Assembly (NCBI GenBank): GCA_035274465.1
Contig: DATEOF010000229.1
Location: forward strand, 1-64,000
Direction of reading: 5' to 3'
Source: JADGRF01 sp035274465
GTDB lineage: Bacteria > Myxococcota_A > Polyangia > Polyangiales > JAFGIB01
Length of the DNA: 64,000 nt
Numbering within the stretch: the stretch's first letter is position 1; every line of letters begins with the position of its first letter. The notes beneath the pieces were generated by a model. It saw only the letters and a program-made list of their open reading frames with translations. It ran no database searches and was not told the origin of the DNA. The position numbers and the translations under genes are program-made. This document shows positions 36,956-45,018 of this stretch, in pieces.

Positions 36956-37651
36956 GTGACGCGCCGAAACCGACCTCTTCTTGTGGCGCCGTCACGTTTG
37001 GCGCTCTACGCGGTCATGGGTGTGGGTGTGTGGTTGATGGCCTCGGCCAGCGTCTCCTATCTGGAGTTAGGCCGCCGCCATCCTTTCTTTCTGGAAAAGC
37101 TCCCGCTCACGCATCCGAAGTGGTGGTTGGCCGCTCTGTACGTACACGTGCCGAGCGCGCTGTTTGCGCTGCCTTCCTGCTTGCTGCTGAGTGTCCGGCG
37201 ATTCCCGGTGCGGTTTCCGTCCATCCACCGTTGGCTCGGGCGAGTGACCGCAGCCCTGTTACTGCTCGCCGTCGTGCCCTCGGGCATGTACCTGGCGTGC
37301 TTCGCGCGCGGCGGGTTGCCGAGCACGCTCGGCTTCTGGCTCACGGGCATGATCACGTTCGTGGCCATGGCGAAGAGCGTCGCGTACGCGCGCGAACGGC
37401 GCATGCGTGATCACCGGCGTATGAGCGCCCACGTCACCGCGCAACTCGCGGTGGCCGTCGTGTCTCGCTTCTTACTCGCGGGCGCCGAGCAGCTCGGCCT
37501 CTACGACGACTGGGGCTACGTCGCTGCGCTCTGGCTTCCGATCTTCGCTTGCGCGCTCGTCGCGGAGGCCACGACTGGCTTGTTGCACCTGACGAAAGGA
37601 TCCCGTCATGAAGCACTCGTTGACGTTTCTCCTCTGGACGCTGTGCGCTAG
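36956..37651 (+). CDS. DUF2306-like polytopic membrane protein
   Basis: A 231-residue protein with about six membrane helices. The order of segments, a helix with LYVHVPSALFALPSCL, then FPSIHRWLGRVTAALLLLAVVPSGMYLA, and a later RRMRDHRRMSAHVTAQ, matches DUF2306 membrane proteins, whose His and Arg residues inside or near helices may bind haem or lipid. GTG 36956 is chosen because an earlier ATG (36851) would leave only about 30 bp to the divergent lipoprotein gene; the start is uncertain. Its last 44 bp overlap the next gene, suggesting translational coupling. Confidence 0.75.
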   Translation: MTRRNRPLLVAPSRLALYAVMGVGVWLMASASVSYLELGRRHPFFLEKLPLTHPKWWLAALYVHVPSALFALPSCLLLSVRRFPVRFPSIHRWLGRVTAALLLLAVVPSGMYLACFARGGLPSTLGFWLTGMITFVAMAKSVAYARERRMRDHRRMSAHVTAQLAVAVVSRFLLAGAEQLGLYDDWGYVAALWLPIFACALVAEATTGLLHLTKGSRHEALVDVSPLDAVR

Positions 37652-38069
37652 CATCGCGCTGGCCGAGCCGATCGACTCGCAAGAGGCCGCGACTGCGCTC
37701 GTGCGCCGCCAGCTCCTCGAGCCGCTCAAGAAATCCGAGTCGCGCCGCAGCCGGTTCTCTCGCACGGCTCCGGTCGCGTTCGAACGCCGCGTCCGCGTCA
37801 TCGACGCGCAGGCTCAAACGGACGCGCGTGGCCACAGCTTCGTCCGCTTCGCCGTGGATGCGCGCCGAGCCAGCCGCGAAACGTCGTGGTCCAAAGCCGT
37901 GCTCACCGGCTGCGCCTATCCTGCGGACGATAAAGTGTTCGTCTCGCAGGGCGACGACTATCTGCCGGCGTCCGCGCTCTTGGGGGACGACGCGGACCCT
38001 GTGAAGGAAGTCTGTCGCGCCGCGCCAGGCGATCGCGCGCAAGTGGCGAGCGCGAAGCGTTGGCCGTGA
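37608..38069 (+). CDS. Small exported protein of unknown function
   Basis: A 153-residue protein with a cleavable signal peptide (about 1-19, ending ALA) and a soluble mature part containing VLTGCAYPADDKVF and a later EVCRAAPGD. The two cysteines could form a disulfide. No family is recognised. AAAGGA precedes ATG 37608, and the gene overlaps the DUF2306-like gene by 44 bp. The reading frame ends at 38069; the +1 frame continues with a protein-like, Cys-containing stretch (FECNDQGACDRIEPEK) to about 38132, so a frameshift that removed the native C-terminus is possible. Confidence 0.65.
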   Translation: MKHSLTFLLWTLCASIALAEPIDSQEAATALVRRQLLEPLKKSESRRSRFSRTAPVAFERRVRVIDAQAQTDARGHSFVRFAVDARRASRETSWSKAVLTGCAYPADDKVFVSQGDDYLPASALLGDDADPVKEVCRAAPGDRAQVASAKRWP

Positions 38070-38159
38070 GCTCACGCATCCGTTCGAATGCAACGACCAG
38101 GGCGCGTGCGATCGGATCGAGCCCGAGAAGTGAGCGGTGATGTGTTACTACTCGAACGC

Positions 38160-38912
38160 ATGCGTCGAGGACAACTCATTGGGCGGCTTGCGGCGTTCCT
38201 GGCCGCCACGTGGCTAACGTCTGTTCCAATCGCCGGAGCGCAGCTTGGAACGGCGGAGCGGGCTGCATTGCTCGAAGCCAGCTTGAAGCAGGCTGCGCAG
38301 TCGTCTCGGGCGAACTACGCCGAGCGCGCCGTGACCAATTTCATCTCCAGCGCGGTGCTCCTTGGCGCCGCAATCTGGCTCGCGGTGGACACGGATGGCG
38401 CGTTCGATGAACCCGGTCCGACCCTCGGCGTGATGCTTTCGCTCCTGAACGGTTCGTTCGGTTTGGTCAGCGGCATCGCTCTCGCGACGACGACCAGCGC
38501 CGCCGAAGAACGACTCGAGCGCTGGCGCGCGACCAGGCGCAGCGGCGAGCTCGACCCCATCACGCTGGCCCGCTTCGAAGGCGAGCTCGCGGCACAAGCT
38601 CGTTCCGACTACGGCGACAGATTTTGGCTCAGCAATTTTGCATGGCTCGCGACAGCGATCAGCGGCGGGGCGATGCTGGCGCTGACCGCCGCGACCGCAG
38701 ACACTAAAGATGAACGCGTAGGCGGCTATCTGATGTCGGGAGTCTTTCTCTCCATCTCGGCCGTGAACCTGCTGTTCGCCGAGAGCGACACGTTCGGCCA
38801 AAGAGTCTGGCGCGAGTACGTCGAGGCGGTCAGAGACCCAACGCAACGCAAGCAACTCCTCGAGCCACCGGCCCCGCCACCACCTCCAGCGGTGCACGGT
38901 CCCCGGCGTTAG
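38160..38912 (+). CDS. Membrane protein of unknown function (four helices)
   Basis: A 250-residue protein. The N-terminus is a signal-like segment (LIGRLAAFLAATWLTSVPIAGA). Two helix pairs follow (about 60-125 and 155-205), separated by a charged helical linker with AAEERLERWRATRRSGE, and the tail ends in a Pro-rich stretch. No family is recognised. ATG 38160 is used; GTG 38141 is possible. It sits after two small envelope genes on the same strand, and the pattern of small exported proteins suggests an envelope-related group without a known role. Confidence 0.65.
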   Translation: MRRGQLIGRLAAFLAATWLTSVPIAGAQLGTAERAALLEASLKQAAQSSRANYAERAVTNFISSAVLLGAAIWLAVDTDGAFDEPGPTLGVMLSLLNGSFGLVSGIALATTTSAAEERLERWRATRRSGELDPITLARFEGELAAQARSDYGDRFWLSNFAWLATAISGGAMLALTAATADTKDERVGGYLMSGVFLSISAVNLLFAESDTFGQRVWREYVEAVRDPTQRKQLLEPPAPPPPPAVHGPRR

Positions 38913-39313
38913 GGTGGTCGCGCCCCCAGCCTGTCGCTCCGATTTCGCTGCGTCATCGACAGACAAGCACCGGTTCAGCGCGTCACTTCTTCGTCGCAGC
39001 GGCCCCCGCCACCAATTGCGCGGCCCGCTCAGGTCTCACGCAGTGCGCCGGTCCATGCTGTCGCTGCTGAACTCCACGCAGAGGGCGTCGCGCTCGACGT
39101 GAACGCCTCCGTTCCGGGCGACCCAGGGGACCCGTGGGATTGAACGGTTCGTTCAGGCCGGGCGACGCAGGGGAGTGTCGCTCGCTTGACGGGTGCTACT
39201 GCGATGATGACGCGCGCTGTCACGATCCATTTGCGGAGCTGCTCGGGGAAGGTAGTCGACGTGATCACGGTGTCGACTTACCATGACGAAAGCGAACAAC
39301 ATTGGGAGTGGCG
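38913..39313. other. 401-bp gap with decayed coding sequence
   Basis: No intact gene fits here on either strand. The only recognisable content is a DUF488-like remnant near the right end (39182-39286) and the Shine-Dalgarno region of the next gene. The left half shows no repeat, tRNA or terminator that I can support. This looks like a site of gene loss. Confidence 0.5.
39182..39286 (+). pseudogene. Remnant of a DUF488 gene (C-terminal fragment)
   Basis: In one plus-strand frame the translation reads DGCYCDDDARCH followed by a Leu-rich helix and a stop at 39284-39286. This matches the diagnostic C-terminal motif of DUF488 (GCYCEDEARCH in the intact gene at 32419-32805). No start codon or upstream DUF488 region is found in the preceding 250 bp in any frame. 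The fragment therefore appears to be a relic of a second DUF488 gene, though a chance resemblance over about 12 residues cannot be excluded. Confidence 0.4.
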
Positions 39314-39727
39314 ATGGAAGATAGTGAAGGCGAACAGACACCGAGTTCTGGCGTGAAGCGACGTCATGGATGCCTCACGGCGTATCTCATTGTGTTGATG
39401 ACCTTGGGTATCCTGGGCTCCGTGAGCTACCTGGTCATGAGCGACCAGGTGCTGCTGCGCAATGATCCGGAGCTTCCTGCGAGCATTCGCCGCCCTGTGA
39501 TGGTGGTTGGAAACATCCTGATGGGCGGGTTCGCGTACGCCATCTGGCGATGGAAGAGGTGGGGCTTTTGGGGCTTCGTTGCATCTGGCGTCATCATGGG
39601 ACTTCTCAAGGCGTGGTTTTCGCCAGAGCATCGCGGCGGACTTGTCGTTGTCGCGGCAGGATCTCTGCTGTCGTATGGCGTGCTCCGAATCGGCAAAGAA
39701 CGGCAAGGTTGGAAGCAGCTGGAGTAG
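39314..39727 (+). CDS. Small polytopic membrane protein of unknown function
   Basis: A 137-residue protein. After a polar, acidic N-terminus (about 20 residues) there are about four hydrophobic helices, the first TAYLIVLMTLGILGSVSYLV, with a WRWKRWGFWGF aromatic/basic segment near the middle. No known family is recognised. ATG 39314 has GGGAG five bases upstream. It lies between gene remnants and a PP2C phosphatase; the region is less conserved-looking than its surroundings. Confidence 0.65.
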   Translation: MEDSEGEQTPSSGVKRRHGCLTAYLIVLMTLGILGSVSYLVMSDQVLLRNDPELPASIRRPVMVVGNILMGGFAYAIWRWKRWGFWGFVASGVIMGLLKAWFSPEHRGGLVVVAAGSLLSYGVLRIGKERQGWKQLE

Positions 39728-39951
39728 GCCGACGCACGCTGTACTTCAACGCCAAGGCGTTCAAGCGCTCGCACCGTGCGGGTTCAACGGGCAACTACTA
39801 CGATGCTGACATCGAGGCCGGTGTGGTCGACGAGTATCTGCAGCTCATCGGTGCCGATCAACTGGATCTCACCAGGTTCCAGGTCTTTCAGGCCGTGGCG
39901 ACCGATGTGGAGGACTTTCACGAAAGAGAGAATCGATCGCTCCGGAAGTGA
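39727..39951 (+). pseudogene. C-terminal fragment of an unrecognised protein
   Basis: Beginning at the stop of the membrane protein gene, one frame gives about 74 protein-like residues (LYFNAKAFKRSHRAGSTG, then VVDEYLQLIGADQLDLTRF and VEDFHERENRSLRK) ending at TGA 39949-39951. There is no ATG or Shine-Dalgarno at its beginning; the only in-frame GTGs lie well inside it. Composition is balanced and unlike an accidental frame. It looks like the tail of a gene whose front was lost, placed directly before the PP2C phosphatase gene. Family unknown. Confidence 0.4.
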
Positions 39952-39967
39952 GGGGGCACAAACGTCC

Positions 39968-40579
39968 ATGCACGTCGCTATCCACATCGCCAACGCCAGA
40001 AACAATGGGCAAGATCGTGCAGCTTGGTTTCCGCACCGCGGGGGTCAGCTGATCGTCGTGGCCGACGGCGCCGGTGGCACAACGGGCGGTACTGAAGCTG
40101 CGCAAACGGTCGTCGACTACGTTCGCGACCTCGCCGACTCCGACTGCGATTGGACACGCGTCCTGAGTGTGCTGGACGTGCGGCTGTTCGGTATGGCAGC
40201 AGTCGGTGAAACGACTGCGGTCGTTGCGTTTGTGGATCGAGGCACGGTCGTGGGCGCGAGCGTAGGCGACTCTGCAGCCTGGATCGTTTCGCCAGCGGGC
40301 TGCATCGACCTCACAGTTCAGCAGCGACGGAAGCCATTACTCGGCTCGGGGGCTGCTGAACCCCTGCCCTTCGGGCCAGCTCCAGTGACCGGCCGATTGC
40401 TTCTCGGCACTGACGGCTTGTTCAAATACGTGCCCGTCGAACGGATCAAGAGCCTGGGACTTGCTGGCCCCCTCGATGTGGCTGCACAACGGCTGGCCGA
40501 TGCCGCTCGCCTTCCGTCTGGGCGCTTGCAAGACGACGTCGCAGTGGTATTGGCCGGCTCTGAGCCGTTGGTCGGATAA
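39968..40579 (+). CDS. Compact PP2C-type protein phosphatase
   Basis: A 203-residue PPM/PP2C phosphatase. Metal-binding motifs are visible in order: NGQDRAAWF near the N-terminus, VVADGAGGTTGG (Asp-Gly), ASVGDSAAWI, GTDGLF and the C-terminal LQDDVAVVL. The enzyme would remove phosphate from Ser/Thr residues in the cytoplasm with two Mn/Mg ions. It is shorter than typical PP2C (about 240-260) but contains the core. Given three giant Ser/Thr kinases nearby in the window it could counteract kinase signalling, but no kinase is adjacent. Confidence 0.88.
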   Translation: MHVAIHIANARNNGQDRAAWFPHRGGQLIVVADGAGGTTGGTEAAQTVVDYVRDLADSDCDWTRVLSVLDVRLFGMAAVGETTAVVAFVDRGTVVGASVGDSAAWIVSPAGCIDLTVQQRRKPLLGSGAAEPLPFGPAPVTGRLLLGTDGLFKYVPVERIKSLGLAGPLDVAAQRLADAARLPSGRLQDDVAVVLAGSEPLVG

Positions 40580-40676
40580 AGACGATTTGTACTTCGGCGG
40601 ACCGGGCTCCAACGGTGGCTCTTGCCCTTGATGCTCCGCTTCTTGACGGGCTGAGAGTGCGGATTCAGGATCGATT

Positions 40677-41150
40677 GTGACCGCGCAGAGATGTCTTGTC
40701 ATGTTGCTACTCCTGGTCGCGTCGGGCTGTTCAGAGTCCGTGCCGAGTCGCGACACTCCCGTCATGGGCGATGCTGGCGATGCTCGTGTACCCGCTCCGT
40801 CTGTTGATGCTGCTACGAGCGGGGAATGGACGATGCAGGCGGCATACCGTTGCTGCCTGGAGGGCAAGGGTACGAGCTGTTGCGACGGCGCGAAGCCGAA
40901 CACATGCTTTGCCTTCGGCGGGCACGTCGGGCGATGCCTGCGCGAGAGCGAGTCCTTTGATGCCAAGGAGTCGTGCGTCGTGTGTTGTGAAGGTCTAACA
41001 CGCGCTCAGCCCTGCGGTGCTGACGGTCAAATCAGTCGAGGTTCCCCGAGCGAGTTCGTCTGCATTCGATGTGGTGATGGCGTCTGCAGCCCCGGGGAAG
41101 GACCGTGCAATTGTTTGGACGATTGTCCTTTCAAGGAGCCGGGCAACTAA
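40677..41150 (+). CDS. Small Cys-rich lipoprotein
   Basis: A 157-residue lipoprotein with a short signal peptide (LLLLVASGC, Cys18). The mature chain has about 18 cysteines, including YRCCLEGKGTSCC, ESCVVCCEG and a terminal CGDGVCSPGEGPCNCLDDC, a repeat unit seen in myxobacterial surface proteins. It should be heavily disulfide-bonded, possibly a binding module. GTG 40677 has AGGA seven bases upstream. Function unknown. It is convergent with the small membrane protein gene. Confidence 0.75.
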   Translation: MTAQRCLVMLLLLVASGCSESVPSRDTPVMGDAGDARVPAPSVDAATSGEWTMQAAYRCCLEGKGTSCCDGAKPNTCFAFGGHVGRCLRESESFDAKESCVVCCEGLTRAQPCGADGQISRGSPSEFVCIRCGDGVCSPGEGPCNCLDDCPFKEPGN

Positions 41151-41161
41151 CTCGAGCGCAC

Positions 41162-41635
41162 CTAACTCCCCCAGCGCAACAACGGCCGGCCGTACTCGAA
41201 CACCGGCCAGGGGATCGCCGCGCAGATCACTGTCAGGGCCAGCAGCGTGGTCACCGCCGCTCGCCGGCAGCGCGCGCGTTCGCTGGTCGCTCGGACGGTT
41301 GCTCTGTGGCCTTGTTGCAGCAGGCCAACTGCCGCGAACATCGCGCCGATGTGCAGCATGCCGAAGAAGCGGAGCGCGGGTTGTTGCATGCCGAGGCTGA
41401 GGTTGTGCAGAAACGCTGAGGTGTACGGGCTCAGGAAGATGTAGAGGATCAAGCCGAGCGAGAACTGGACGTACGCCGCCTTGAGCAGCGCGGTGTGCGC
41501 GAGCTCGTCGAAGCGCGTCCAGGTTCGACTCCCCGACCAGCCTCGCACTGCGCGCGCGGACACCAACACCGCCAGCGCAACCACCATCCAGCGCAGGTAC
41601 GAATGCAGGTAGAGCGTGATCACGTACGCGGTCAC
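41162..41635 (-). CDS. Four-helix membrane protein
   Basis: A 157-residue integral membrane protein with four helices. The N-terminus LYLHSYLRWMVVALAVLV has a His and Arg embedded at the start of a helix, a pattern found in a group of small bacterial membrane proteins that may bind haem. Helix 3 also has a His (FGMLHIGAMF). Function is not established. GTG 41635 is used. It follows the PilZ gene by 11 bp on the same strand, so the two are probably co-transcribed. Confidence 0.7.
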   Translation of the reverse strand: MTAYVITLYLHSYLRWMVVALAVLVSARAVRGWSGSRTWTRFDELAHTALLKAAYVQFSLGLILYIFLSPYTSAFLHNLSLGMQQPALRFFGMLHIGAMFAAVGLLQQGHRATVRATSERARCRRAAVTTLLALTVICAAIPWPVFEYGRPLLRWGS

Positions 41636-41646
41636 GGGCCGCGATA

Positions 41647-42153
41647 CTACAGCCGCGAGACTTTGGTGGTCTCGAGCTCTTCGTCCTGGAACTCGCCATC
41701 CGGGCGGAATACGCCGCTGCTACGTCCGAGCGAGCGCGCTTCCGAGGGCACGCCGTCGAACACCACGCCCATCGACGGGGCACCCTTGACGATGCGCGCG
41801 ATGACTCGGCACGGAAACGTGTACTCGATGCCTCGTTGGGGCTCCTGGACGTGCAGGATCAGCCGCTGGCCGAGCGCCGGGGGCTCGTCGTCGGTCTCGA
41901 TGGCCAGGCCGATGGCGGAGCCGTTGCGCAGGACTCCCGAGCCGAAGCGGCCGCCGGCCACGAATTGCGCGGGTAACGCGCTCTCGAGCAGGGTGTCGGT
42001 GTCACGTTCGTCGACGCTGGGCACGTGATCCGGCAGCTGGCTGCGCAGCTGGCCGAAACGCTGCTGTTCATCGCGCGTTAACGGGATCTGCAGATCGCGG
42101 TGCTTGGCATACAGCACCCGATACTCGAAAATCAGCTCTAACGTGTCCCCCAT
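41647..42153 (-). CDS. PilZ-domain protein
   Basis: A 168-residue cytoplasmic protein with a helical N-terminus (LIFEYRVLYAKHRDLQIPLTRDEQQRF) and a PilZ-like beta domain (about 65-150) with VLRNGSAIG, matching the (D/N)xSxxG motif. The basic RxxxR part of the c-di-GMP site is not obvious, so binding is uncertain. In Myxococcota such proteins affect motility and polarity. ATG 42153. It is divergent from rarA with about 164 bp between starts. Confidence 0.75.
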   Translation of the reverse strand: MGDTLELIFEYRVLYAKHRDLQIPLTRDEQQRFGQLRSQLPDHVPSVDERDTDTLLESALPAQFVAGGRFGSGVLRNGSAIGLAIETDDEPPALGQRLILHVQEPQRGIEYTFPCRVIARIVKGAPSMGVVFDGVPSEARSLGRSSGVFRPDGEFQDEELETTKVSRL

Positions 42154-42317
42154 CCTGGCGACCCTATAGCCGGTTACGCGCAGGGAACTGGCGCAGCTTG
42201 CATCTACGACAAGCGCGCATTTCCCCCACGACGCGCAGCCCTGCACGTGTCCCATGAATCAGTAGTCGATGCAAGGTAGGCTATGGCGGGCGTTCGCCCT
42301 CAGTGTGGGAGTGCAAG

Positions 42318-43631
42318 ATGGATCTGTTCGATCGTGTGACACAAGCAGAAACCCGAGAAACAGCGCCGCTCGCGGATCGCATGCGCCCGCGAACGCTCGC
42401 GGAGCTGGTGGGTCAACACGCGCTGCTCGATCCCGGCACATTGCTGCGCAAGGCCATCGAGCAGGATCGCGTGCCGTCGCTGATCTTGTGGGGGCCGCCC
42501 GGCACGGGGAAGACCACTCTGGCGCAGGTGATCGCACACGAGTCCAAGGCGCGCTTCACCACGTTGAGCGCAGTGCTGTCGGGCGTGCCGGATCTGCGCG
42601 CAGCCGTGGCGGAGGCGCGCGAGCACAAGCGCGTGAGCAACCGCCGTACGATCTTGTTCGTCGACGAGATCCATCGCTTCAACAAGGCCCAGCAAGACGC
42701 ACTCTTGCCGCACGTGGAGCAAGGCGTGGTCACACTGATCGGCGCCACCACCGAGAACCCTTCGTTCGCGGTCAACGGCGCGCTGTTGTCACGCGCGCGG
42801 GTGTTCCGACTCGAGGCGCTGAGCGAGGCCGAGCTGGTGTCGCTGCTCGAGCGCGCCCTCTCCGACTCCGAGCGCGGCCTGGGCGCGATGCAGCTGACGG
42901 CGGAGCCGGGGACGCTGCAGCGCCTGGCAGCCGCGAGCGACGGCGATGCACGGCGCGCACTGACGCTGCTCGAGGCACTGGCACACCACGCCAAGGCCAA
43001 TGGCAGCACGAAGCTGGGCGAACAGGAGCTGGCTCAGCTGGGCGGCGCGCGTTCGCTGTTGCACGACAAGACCGGCGAGGCGCACTACAACGTGGTCAGC
43101 GCCTTCATCAAGAGCATGCGCGGTTCGGATCCCGACGCCGCCGTCTACTGGATGATGCGCATGCTCGAGGCCGGCGAAGATCCGCGCTTCGTGCTGCGCC
43201 GGCTGTTGATCTTCGCCAGCGAGGACATCGGCAACGCCGACCCGCGCGCCCTCTCGATCGCCGTCGCCGCGGATCAGGCGTTCGCGCGCCTCGGCATGCC
43301 CGAGGGACTGCACACGCTGAGCCAGTGCTGCACGTACCTGGCGTGCGCGCCCAAGTCGAACGCCAGCTACATGGCGTTCAGCGAGGCCAAGGCCGACATC
43401 GAGCAGCATGGATCGCTGGACGTGCCGATGAAGCTTCGCAACGCGTCCACCAAGGCGATGGCCAGCTGGGGATACGGCCAGGGTTATCGCTATCCGCACG
43501 ACGAAGGCGGCTACTCCAGCGGCGAGACGTACTTGCCCGATGCGCTCGTCGGCAGGCGCTACTACCGGCCCAGTGAGTCCGGCGAGGAGGCCGCGATCAA
43601 GGAGCGCCTGCGCAAGCTCAGGGGAAGCTGA
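42318..43631 (+). CDS. rarA: Replication-associated recombination protein A (RarA/MgsA)
   Basis: A 437-residue AAA+ ATPase with RarA/Mgs1/WRNIP1 order: RMRPRTLAELVGQ, Walker A GPPGTGKT (59-66), Walker B LFVDEIHRFNK, sensor 1 GATTENPSF, and the C-terminal tetramerisation domain with MLEAGEDPRFVLRRLLIFASEDIGNADP and GYRYPHDEGGY. The protein acts at stalled replication forks, interacting with SSB. ATG 42318 has GGGAG upstream. Length is normal. The 3' end overlaps the convergent lipoprotein kinase gene by 14 bp. Confidence 0.96.
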   Translation: MDLFDRVTQAETRETAPLADRMRPRTLAELVGQHALLDPGTLLRKAIEQDRVPSLILWGPPGTGKTTLAQVIAHESKARFTTLSAVLSGVPDLRAAVAEAREHKRVSNRRTILFVDEIHRFNKAQQDALLPHVEQGVVTLIGATTENPSFAVNGALLSRARVFRLEALSEAELVSLLERALSDSERGLGAMQLTAEPGTLQRLAAASDGDARRALTLLEALAHHAKANGSTKLGEQELAQLGGARSLLHDKTGEAHYNVVSAFIKSMRGSDPDAAVYWMMRMLEAGEDPRFVLRRLLIFASEDIGNADPRALSIAVAADQAFARLGMPEGLHTLSQCCTYLACAPKSNASYMAFSEAKADIEQHGSLDVPMKLRNASTKAMASWGYGQGYRYPHDEGGYSSGETYLPDALVGRRYYRPSESGEEAAIKERLRKLRGS

Positions 43632-44670
43632 GCACGCGCTCTTCGCCGAACTCGTCGATCAACGCGCTCAAGTGGCTGAGCAAGGTGTCGCGCCGATCGA
43701 ACAGCTGGTCGACCGCCTGCGCATCGAGCAGCGGGCGATGCGTGTCGAGGCGCGCCGCATATTCCGGATCGCGCTCGAGCTCGCGTTGCAGGCTCTCCCG
43801 CGTCAGGCCGCGCAGCGCGCGCACGAACGCGCGCGAGTAGCGCTGGGTCTGCTGCATGGGCTCGAGCATGCGGCGCTGCAGCGACTCGTTGATGCGTGCG
43901 GCGAACGCGGCGTCGTGGTCGCGCATGTACAGCACCTTACCCGACGCGTCGCCGCGCAGGTTGCCGCCGCTCCAGCGATCCCAGTTGCCGATCAGCCAGT
44001 CGAACGCCAACAGCGTGCTGACCTGCTGCGCGAGTGCCTCGCGCTCCGGCGGCAGCTCGCCGTCGATCTGCAGCGACTCCAGGATTCGCGTCAGCTCGAG
44101 CGGCGAGTCCAGGCCCAGCTCGCGCAGCTCGTCGATCCAGAAGATCAGCGCGCCCTCGACGAAGCCCGCGCGGTCCACCAGCATGCGCGGCTCGAGCTCG
44201 GGCCAGCGCCCGACCGAGCTCTTGTCGAGCGCCTGACGTAGGATCTCCTTGTTCACGCGCCGCAGCACCGCGGGCGGCACGTTGGACAGGCCCAGGCAGC
44301 GCGCCAGGCGATAGGCCGCCACCTCGTTCAGCGCCGCCGCCGGACGCAACCGCGTGGCGGTCTTGAACGCGGCGCGAAAGCCCACGTCGAGCTCGCTGCG
44401 GAACACGGTGGAGGTCGAACCCACCGGATGCAGCCGGTGCAGCTGCGTACGCGCCAGGCCGCGCAGGATGTCCTCCTGCAACATGAACGTGCCGGCCAGC
44501 AGCTCGGGCGGCGGCGCAGGGACTGCAGCTGTTGGCTGCGGAGCCTCGGCAGCTGGTGGCGGCGCCGGCGGCGTCATGGCCAGCGCGGGTGCCGTCAGCG
44601 GCGAGTACGAGCTCTCGGAGCCACCGCGCTCACACGCGGCGATCAAGACGAGCAGCAGTGCACCGACCAA
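43618..44670 (-). CDS. Fam20/HipA-like kinase-fold lipoprotein
   Basis: A protein of about 350 residues: a short signal peptide with LIAAC lipobox, a Pro/Ala linker (about 25-57), then a kinase-like domain. Visible are a beta-strand Lys (AAFKTATR, Lys103), an alpha-C Glu (ALNEVAAYRLARCLGL, Glu116), a catalytic-type loop FDWLIGNWDRWSGGN (Asp231, with Asn237) and a metal-site MRDHDAAF (Asp251/Asp253). The order resembles Fam20C/HipA/PI3K-like kinases. An exported kinase would be unusual. The start is unclear: TTG 44670 has AGGA nine bases upstream, but an in-frame reading also runs through the structured repeat to ATG 44862. The gene overlaps rarA by 14 bp. Confidence 0.7.
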   Translation of the reverse strand: MVGALLLVLIAACERGGSESSYSPLTAPALAMTPPAPPPAAEAPQPTAAVPAPPPELLAGTFMLQEDILRGLARTQLHRLHPVGSTSTVFRSELDVGFRAAFKTATRLRPAAALNEVAAYRLARCLGLSNVPPAVLRRVNKEILRQALDKSSVGRWPELEPRMLVDRAGFVEGALIFWIDELRELGLDSPLELTRILESLQIDGELPPEREALAQQVSTLLAFDWLIGNWDRWSGGNLRGDASGKVLYMRDHDAAFAARINESLQRRMLEPMQQTQRYSRAFVRALRGLTRESLQRELERDPEYAARLDTHRPLLDAQAVDQLFDRRDTLLSHLSALIDEFGEERVLSFP

Positions 44671-44818
44671 TGCATAAAGTCCTATTATCGCGAAGGGCCC
44701 GGCGCGCAGGGCAAGGCGCGACGACGAGGAATAGTGGGGACTATTTTGAGGAGGAGCAACGCAGCCATGCGCGTCGGGAACGAGCGAGAATAGGGCTTTA
44801 TGCGTTGGTCGGTGCACT
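44657..44818 (+). repeat. Structured dispersed repeat, copy B
   Basis: A 162-nt element. Outer arms 44657-44686 and 44789-44818 form 30 base pairs (28 Watson-Crick, 2 U-G on the plus strand). The inner stem pairs 44698-44707 with 44769-44778 (10 bp, one G-U). The core matches copy A at 18736-18894 at about nine positions in ten, with the same AATAG/CTATT hairpin and GAGGAGGAG, while the arms are unrelated. The left arm is coding sequence at the 5' end of the kinase-like lipoprotein gene, and the right arm is its inverted near-copy. Both copies have the same orientation in the window. Confidence 0.85.
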
Positions 44819-44883
44819 CGCAAATGCGAACCACGCACGCGGCCTGCGGCGCAGAGGGGCATGCCGAATATCGTACACGCAAG

Positions 44884-45012
44884 TCAGCGCCTGCGAGCCT
44901 TCTGCGAGCGCGCCAGCTCGTTGCGCGCCGCACGCGCGCCCATGACAAATCCGACCGCGATGCCGATCAGCAGCACGCCAGGGATGTACAGGAGGTGTGC
45001 GATCGTAGGCAC
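44884..45012 (-). CDS. Small single-helix membrane protein at end of ccm operon
   Basis: A 42-residue protein with one hydrophobic helix (LLYIPGVLLIGIAVGFVMG) followed by a basic, helical tail (ARAARNELARSQKARRR). It begins with GTG 45012, six bases after the stop of the CcmD-like gene, and ends well before structured repeat B. The size and single helix recall CcmD, so it might be a second CcmD-like subunit. The tight spacing supports a real gene, but there is no other evidence of expression. Confidence 0.55.
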   Translation of the reverse strand: MPTIAHLLYIPGVLLIGIAVGFVMGARAARNELARSQKARRR

Positions 45013-45018
45013 GTGAAG

